Source: Sisyra terminalis (taxonomy: Eukaryota > Arthropoda > Insecta > Neuroptera > Sisyridae). From it: DNA of 64,000 nucleotides. Numbering within the stretch: the stretch's first letter is position 1; every line of letters starts with the position of its first letter. The translations under genes and the position numbers were made by a program. Location of the stretch: positions 5,766,001 through 5,830,000 of the forward strand of contig OY292278.1 in assembly GCA_958496175.1 (NCBI GenBank), given 5' to 3'. The notes beneath the pieces were generated by a model. It did not search any database and was not told where the DNA came from. It was given only the letters and a program-made list of their open reading frames with translations. Of this stretch, positions 57,870-64,000 are shown piece by piece.

Positions 57870-60800
57870 TTATTACATAATGGATCGACGATATTGGCGA
57901 CTTCTTTGTGAATATTAGCTGCATACCTTATTACGTAATCATTTTCTAAAATCGTTTCGTTTTCATTAGAACTTTTCTTTTAATATTTTATATCCCATTA
58001 ATGTTATATCGTTTTTGGAATGCTTAGACTTTCCCTAATTCAAGTTTATATGTAACGAATTTGGATTAATATTAATTAGTAAGCAGCGTAAAGAACAAAT
58101 CTAAAACAAAAGTGGCATAAAACCAAAAATTTATAATTTAAAAATACATTTTACAAATGTTTCAGGATTTCTTTTTGTTAGTAAAAATACATCACAGTTT
58201 TTCCCACGTTTTTTATTTTAAATAAAAAAGTTAATTTTATTCATTTAATCCAACCAATTGTAATTAAAATATTAGATCCTTATATGAAATATGAAAATTT
58301 TCTTAAATCGCCTTCAAGTTATACTAAATAAAAATTAAAAATTTCAAAAAAATTTTTAAACAATTCTTATTAATTCTCAAAATTGATGAACGATTTTCAA
58401 CTCAATCGATGAGCAAGGTCATTTGAAACATTTAACTTCATTCATCGATAATTATTAAGTGACAGAAACGGAGAATTGAAAATTTAAATGTGAACGACAA
58501 GGACAACAATTTCAAATTTAATCCCTAGAAAAATTTTAAAAGTGACAAAGACTGTTAATTAAAAAATCAAATGCGTAAGACAAGAATGAATATGTTGTTT
58601 TTCTGTGTCCCACTGCGAGCGATTTAATCCGAATTTGCAATGAACAAATGCAGCCCGATTGAAATAATTGAAGGTCGAAATGTAACAAACAAGTTAACTT
58701 GTTATTTTTACAAAAATATTTTCGCTTATTTCTTACAATTTTAATTCATTTGTAATTTTAAATGATTAGTTATTGAAAATTTGTTAAATATGTGCAAGTT
58801 ATTGTTCTTAAAGTTTTTGTGAATGTGATTTTTGTGTGTGATTCTTGTGATTCTTGTGTGTTTCTTGAAATTAACTATAATTATTTGGATTATCAATAAA
58901 ATATCAAAGAAGAATGCTGGGAAGTTGGAGATAATTGAAGATATTGATTCAATCAAAGGTAAATTTATTTATTTTCTATTAAAATTTTTTGCGACTGATT
59001 GATAAATGATTTGCTTTGCTTTGTTTCTTATTTAAATTTCTTTTGCAACCATTTAATTATTATATCTTTTATACTTTTTTCGCGTTCTTGAAATTCGACC
59101 AATTTTGGAATTGATAATTAACATACTTCCAGCTATACAATCCATCTTGTATTTTCATCTATTTCAAATTTCTACTCGATAAAAATAAGTTTATTTAATT
59201 CTAATGAAATTCTTACTTCTATAACTTTTAAATTTGAAAAAATTGATCTAAATTAAATATAAAAGATTTAAAATGAAAATTGCACTTTATAGGCTACTTT
59301 TCTTTGGTCTATTTATGCCATTTTTTTATTGAAAATTTCTTGATTTCCATAACTTATTTACGCCAATACCCTTAATTTTGTTTTTTTTGAATTACTTGAG
59401 AAACTGTTTTTGCAAATACTTTACTCGAATGATGACAATCCTGAGAAGAATCGTGGATTTTTGCATAACAGGTGGTTGATACTATTGGTGTAAGTTTTTG
59501 AAACAAACCTGAAACAATAAGAAAATATTTTAAGAATAATGGAAAAACGATTGCGGTTGGGGAATTAAGTAATTAAGTCAGGAACTAAGTACCTTTCTTT
59601 TTAGATTATTTTTTATAATGTTAAGCGACAGTTTAAATCAAAATGTTTAATCAAATATTTTGGAAAAATAAATGTATAATCAATACAAATATTATAGGTG
59701 TTTAATGCTTGATATAATTGAAGTCAAAGGTTACCAGATGAAAATTAAATTTAATTTAATTTCACACTTGGTCCAAATACTTTCCAAATATTTCAATTAG
59801 ATTACATTTTCTGGTTGTATTATATTCTTCTCATGACTTTTAACATATCTGAAATTATTTTGTCCATATATTCCTCCATCTAAATTACTAAATTTGTATT
59901 TCTTCTTCCACCAAAATCAACAGGTCCAACTTAATTGCCTTAAATAAAAGATTTATTACTTGTCTTTGCAGTAAATTTGAAAATTTTTTGACGATTTTTT
60001 TTTCAAGTCACTTGATCAAAAACCAGTTGCCAATTGATGAACCACTTAAATATTTCACCTCAACACTCTTCCGGCATCCCTTGATCCGTTAATTTTTGAT
60101 CCGTTAAGTATTTTGAACAAAGTCTTGGCAGTAAAGAAGAAGAAATAAGGAAGGAAATAGTAGTTCTACAACCACTGCAGTTCTTCGTTTGAGGCTTCTT
60201 TTTCAGAGCTTTTATTATAATATCCCAAAAGTTGGTCTTGTGAAATAAATGCAAAAAAATATCGAATAATTCAATATGCCAAAAATTATATTAAAATGAT
60301 TTAATAGTACAGAAATTTCAAAAATCTACGGCTGATTTCCTATGACAAATGTTTTAAACCAAATAAAAAGGTTATTTCCATCGTTTACACTAAACGTTTG
60401 TGATTTAAATCTTTGGTAGTATTTGGAATTTAGGATGGCCAGATATATTTACTAAACTTTGGAAATTTTTTCAGGAAAAAGTATGTTATTTTATCTTGAG
60501 GAATCTCTTTCCAATTATTCTTCTGGGCATAGAAGTAGTGAAATATACTGCTTCAAAAAAATTATTAAGATGACTAAAAAAATTTTTCTGAGTAAAAACC
60601 TTTGTATACTTTCATTATATGCCTTAATTTAAGTCTAATTGATTCAATTATTGTGAAAAAATAAAATATTTTCTGATTTATCGTTTTTTTTCCGATTTAT
60701 TTGCAAGTTAAAAGACATATAAAGCTGAAACTTGAAGTATTTTTTTAAATACTAACATACTCTTTAAAAATGGTCAAAATACTTTTCTAAAACCGATTAT

Positions 60801-61370
60801 TCATTGTTATCGTTCTATGTTTGTTCTTACACTTTTCGCCTTTGTAAACTTTTCTAAGCCATTGAAAAATTATATCCTATGATTTTCTAAAAATTTCAGG
60901 TATAATTTGATTAACAACGAATATTAACTTCACCTTTAAATCTTATTATAAATCCATACACCATGACACATGTTTTTGTAAAAAATAAAAATAATTTTCC
61001 TCATTTTCCAGCCAAGTCAATTATTTTTAAATCTTAAAAAAATTACTTCCTGGAAATTGCTTCAAATTACAATTATAGTTTGATCGTTTGAAAAAGCAGT
61101 ACTTCTTATTAGCCCTAAAAATAACTAATGAAAAGCATAGCTTTTATATTCATTAAAATAACTAAGCTCTATTTTATGGAAAGAAATTGAGAGAAAATTT
61201 TAGGGTATAAAAATGTTTTCCGTAGCATAAATTAGTGTAAATTAATATTTTTTTCATGATAACCACTCAATGATCTGATTATATTTCGGTTTCAATAAAT
61301 GGAATGTAACGCCGTAGAAAACCCATTTTTTTGATTATTAAGTTGGTTTTCCAGGATGAGATTAAAAAGG
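57870..61370. other. Long AT-rich stretch, nothing supported
   Basis: No repeat or gene was recognised in 3.5 kb. A GTGTGTGATTCTTGTGATTC-type low-complexity patch lies at 58827-58865. A 64-codon minus-strand frame at 60060-60254 has a vaguely transposase-like string but is not convincing. GAGCTTT occurs at 60206. Confidence 0.4.
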
Positions 61371-61379
61371 TTTTAATAC

Positions 61380-61870
61380 TGTCGCCTCAGAGCTTATTGT
61401 ATTCCCTGGATCCCTAATTCATCTAGTTAAGACCAAGCACTGGGGAAAAATCAGCACTAGGGGCTTTCCAATAATGTCAGTTTTTCGTTTTTTGTGTTTA
61501 TTATCCCGAATTCTTAATTTTTCCATTCATTCAAATCACTTGATTCCCATAGAACGTGAAAAGCGGATTCAACCCTCTGCCTAGTTAAATATGGATTTTT
61601 GGTCATCCACGTATAATCCTATTGTATGCAGGTGCTTTTTCTTTTCACAGTAGCTGGTTATAAGATTCACTTCCATTCTGACTTGTTTTCTTGTAGGACC
61701 AAATATTTTTGTAGTTTGTTTTCCCATCATTCTCTTTCTGTACTTTTATTCGGTAGTGTTCTTCTATTATTTTATGCAGTGATTTTTGTAAGACTATTCC
61801 TTGATGGCATTTTTCACTACCCATCTTGTGACAACTACTCCATGTATAGGCTGAAGGCCGGTGAAGAGTA
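61380..61870 (-). pseudogene. Decayed LINE RNase-H-side C-terminal tail
   Basis: On the minus strand, 61720 to about 61615 reads KIFGPTRKQVRMEVNLITSY then CEKKKHLHTIGLYVDD. It resembles the LxxxxRKQLRxxVGLLTGHCRLxKHLHxIGL region near the C-terminus of insect LINE pol proteins that carry an RNase H domain. Stops flank it on both sides (after SIFN and again a few codons on). Upstream LQPIHGVVVTRWVVKNAIKE may be the preceding region. Clade is uncertain. Confidence 0.5.
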
Positions 61871-62099
61871 ATTGGGATCTTTTCCGGACAAAAACGTCCG
61901 TCTTTTCATCACCTTTGGTACCCTTATGGCCTGGTTTTAATCCCAAGTTTACCTTGACAGAAGACCTAAAAGCTCATTCATTACTTTAGGACTCTCATTT
62001 GCTCATTAAAATTGATTTTTTTTTCTACCAAAAAATAAGTTTTTCAGAATTTTAAATAGTATTTTCTGCACTACGATAATGCTTCTAATCGATTAAAAA

Positions 62100-62232
62100 A
62101 ATCACAAAAAAATCATTCAATCTCTTGCTAAGTTTTGCGATTGAAAGTAATGTTGAGCTGTAAATATTACACGGAAAATTACTTATATTATATGAGTAAA
62201 CTGGCAGAACTCTGCTTGCCGGGTTCAGCTAG
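62100..62232 (-). mobile_element. Degenerate LINE/SINE-like insertion, core copy 3
   Basis: The minus strand starts CTAGCTGAACCCGGCAAGCA and continues GAGTTCTGCC, the other common variant of the insect core (CTAGCTGAACCCGGCAAACTTCGTTCTGCC). The far end is not defined. It lies about 0.4 kb upstream, on the same strand, of the LINE tail at 61380-61870. Confidence 0.5.
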
Positions 62233-62234
62233 CA

Positions 62235-64000
62235 TATGACAATTAATAAACCTTGTATTAACTAAAGACTTAGTTCTAAAAATTCACAGTTGGTACATAA
62301 AAGTGTAGATAACAAGTAGCTATGTTCCTGAAGCATCTACAGTTTTGCCTTCTTATTTTCACAGATGAAAATATTTATTTGAAATTGTGAAAAATTTGAA
62401 ATATTTTGATTTATTTTTTGAAATTATAAACGACTTATATTTAATTTAATTTAATTATAAGTCGCTTTTTCTATTAATTTAAAAAAATAATCCCTTATTT
62501 TTAATATTTTTTTTGTCTTCGGTTTTTTTGCCTCTAAGCCCAGACTCCAAAGGAATAAATTGAGAAAAAAATTAATTTAGCAAATTGCATTAATGTCCCA
62601 CATTACCGTTAGCTAAGCTGGCGAAGGAAATGCTCAACGTTGAAAAATTATTTGCGCCACATAAAACCAATATTTCATTTTCAAAGAAAACCCATTGCCA
62701 CCGAAAAAAAAAAGTTACCACTCACTCACGCCTTCAAAAATAATATAAAAATTTCCCGAAAAAGCTCCAACGTTTTTATGCTTTCACATTAAAAACACAC
62801 ACGTTAATCACATCACAAAAAATGCGAGCTTTTCGCACGCCCTCACCCCCCTCATCCCCATAATCTGTCGGTTGCTCACTCAAATATAACTCTATCTTTT
62901 CCGTCATTGATTTCCACGCTAGAAACACATTGCACCCCATTTGGGGGTGTGTAATGTTGGGACGCGTCTAAAACCTCTTTTTTATCAAATTATGTGATTT
63001 TTCCGTCCTCCACTCCACTTCCCAACAGTGTGTGTATATTGTGGCCGCACACTAAAATAATTAATCGCAGAAAAAATAATAAAGCTAACACAAAGAAGGA
63101 ACGTAGCGTGTTTTTCGTCAACTTTAAGAAGAAAATTGATGAAATTTTCACGGTTTGGAGATAAAAATTTTTTTTTTTTTTGATTTAATAAATTTGTTGA
63201 GATATTGGCGACTTAATAGAAGAATTAAACAATAAAGGGACAATTTAATTCAGTCGAATTGATTAGCTTAACTAAGAGAAAAGTTAAATGAAATAATACG
63301 ATGTTATTTTTATTGAGTCCAATAATATTGCAATAAAATGCAACCCCTATTCGTAAAGTAAAATAAAAGATAAATATTGGTAAACAAAAGAAAAGTCTCG
63401 ATACTATTAAGACGAGGAAACGGAAGTCTTAAAATCGTCCAATCATTCACCCCAACATTTAAAAAAAAAAAAACAAGTCCCAAACTCGTAAGTGATTTCA
63501 AGCAAAACCAAACTTTTAGCCAACAATTCAAAATGATTGAACAACAAAGAATCATTGACGAAAACTTTTGCCAATCTCAACACAAAAAAAAAAAAAATAA
63601 CCACCCCCATAAAAGCTCTCCACATTCGTGACCCATTCGTGCGAGCTTTATTTATTTATCGCCCTCTATTTTTACAGCCAACCCCTTCAAAGTTCGATTC
63701 ACTTTTGATTTTTACTGTGCCAAATTGGCACAGCGCTCGTCCATCCACATTTCGGTTTTGTGTCCATCCCGGTAAATTTATTAGTATACCAACTACTTTA
63801 TATCCCTGGGCCGTCCCTTTATTAGATCAAGATGCATTATCAACCCCTAATCTAACCATTATGGCTAATAGAAATGAATAAAAGTTCCCAATATTTACCC
63901 GAAAATCAAACCGGAGAGTGTTATTTTAGCCAAACAAATTTTATAGTTTATCGCCGGAAAAATAGGTCAAACAAATGTGTAAACAAAACGAATCAACTAC
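62235..64000. other. Single-copy non-coding DNA
   Basis: Less AT-rich between 62580 and 63060 and after 63600, with a short palindrome TTTAATTTAATTATAAGTCG/CGACTTATA near 62430-62470 and four AAAGCTC/GAGCTTT copies (62761-63649). The 114-codon frame at 63537-63881 ends in a proline-rich string but has no recognised domain. No repeats found. Confidence 0.4.

Noticed and set aside
60060..60254. Possible MULE-type transposase remnant
   Set aside because: Only a short string (FWDIIIKALKKK) is suggestive and it has no supporting flanking motifs.
63537..63881. 114-codon open frame near the end of the window
   Set aside because: No recognised domain and an arbitrary composition; it may continue outside the window, but nothing supports it as an exon.
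1..64000. tRNA, rRNA or snRNA genes
   Set aside because: No cloverleaf with A and B boxes, rRNA core or snRNA motif was noticed on either strand; a covariance-model scan would be needed to exclude them fully.

Overview
The window looks like a piece of an insect (or at least arthropod) nuclear genome. It is very AT-rich, has no rRNA, tRNA or bacterial-style gene organisation, and carries dead copies of element families typical of insects: Jockey-type and other non-LTR retrotransposons, a mariner with DD34D spacing, a Helitron, hAT-like and TA/TTAA-flanked foldback MITEs, and many short palindromic elements with a hammerhead-like core. No host protein-coding exon could be supported; every open frame I judged real is a decayed transposon fragment. 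The window is best read as intergenic or intronic DNA with old, nested insertions.

Layout. 1-5650: mostly single-copy AT-rich DNA with a direct repeat (2050-2570), a LINE-type 3' tail (2885-3055) and a palindrome with GAAACG cores (4246-4427). 5659-10800: two TA-flanked foldback MITEs and a short LINE/SINE-like core (8671). 12633-15742: a 3-kb foldback whose left arm was split by a Helitron (12851-13988) and whose loop holds a complete-looking heat-shock promoter on the minus strand (HSEs, TATA box, initiator, GAGA tract). 17410-20725: local duplications, an unusual element with repeated ATTGGGATATAA motifs, and a CTGAGGA...GAAAC element. 22850-25715: a dead LINE split by a MITE arm, then hammerhead-like elements. 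27553-29516: a 2-kb foldback with hairpins nested in each arm. 29520-31200: single-copy, somewhat GC-richer DNA that may be regulatory. 31213-33910: dead LINE pieces and three tandem duplications, one carrying a palindromic insertion with a 12-bp target duplication. 36498-40874: a tandem duplication, a foldback and a MITE. 41229-44837: further hammerhead-like elements and a MITE arm. 46761-48790: three tandem copies of a 675-bp unit. 48944-51408: a Jockey fragment, hAT-like ends and two more hammerhead-like elements. 53388-57865: a Jockey fragment, a 0.5-kb tandem duplication with an element in one copy only, a mariner pseudogene and a LINE/SINE-like insertion. 57870-64000: mostly single-copy, with a decayed LINE RNase-H-side tail and a LINE core on the minus strand.

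The most interesting theme is a set of about ten compact elements (200-400 bp), in at least five unrelated sequence families. They share a CTGANGAA / hairpin / GAAAC core, often as two inverted copies, and where the ends can be read they are flanked by 8-13-bp target duplications. They resemble the hammerhead-bearing ends of Penelope-like retroelements but seem to move as stand-alone palindromes. The second is the heat-shock-type promoter in the loop of the 3-kb foldback. The third is a strong excess of the 7-mer AAAGCTC/GAGCTTT, concentrated in the single-copy parts.
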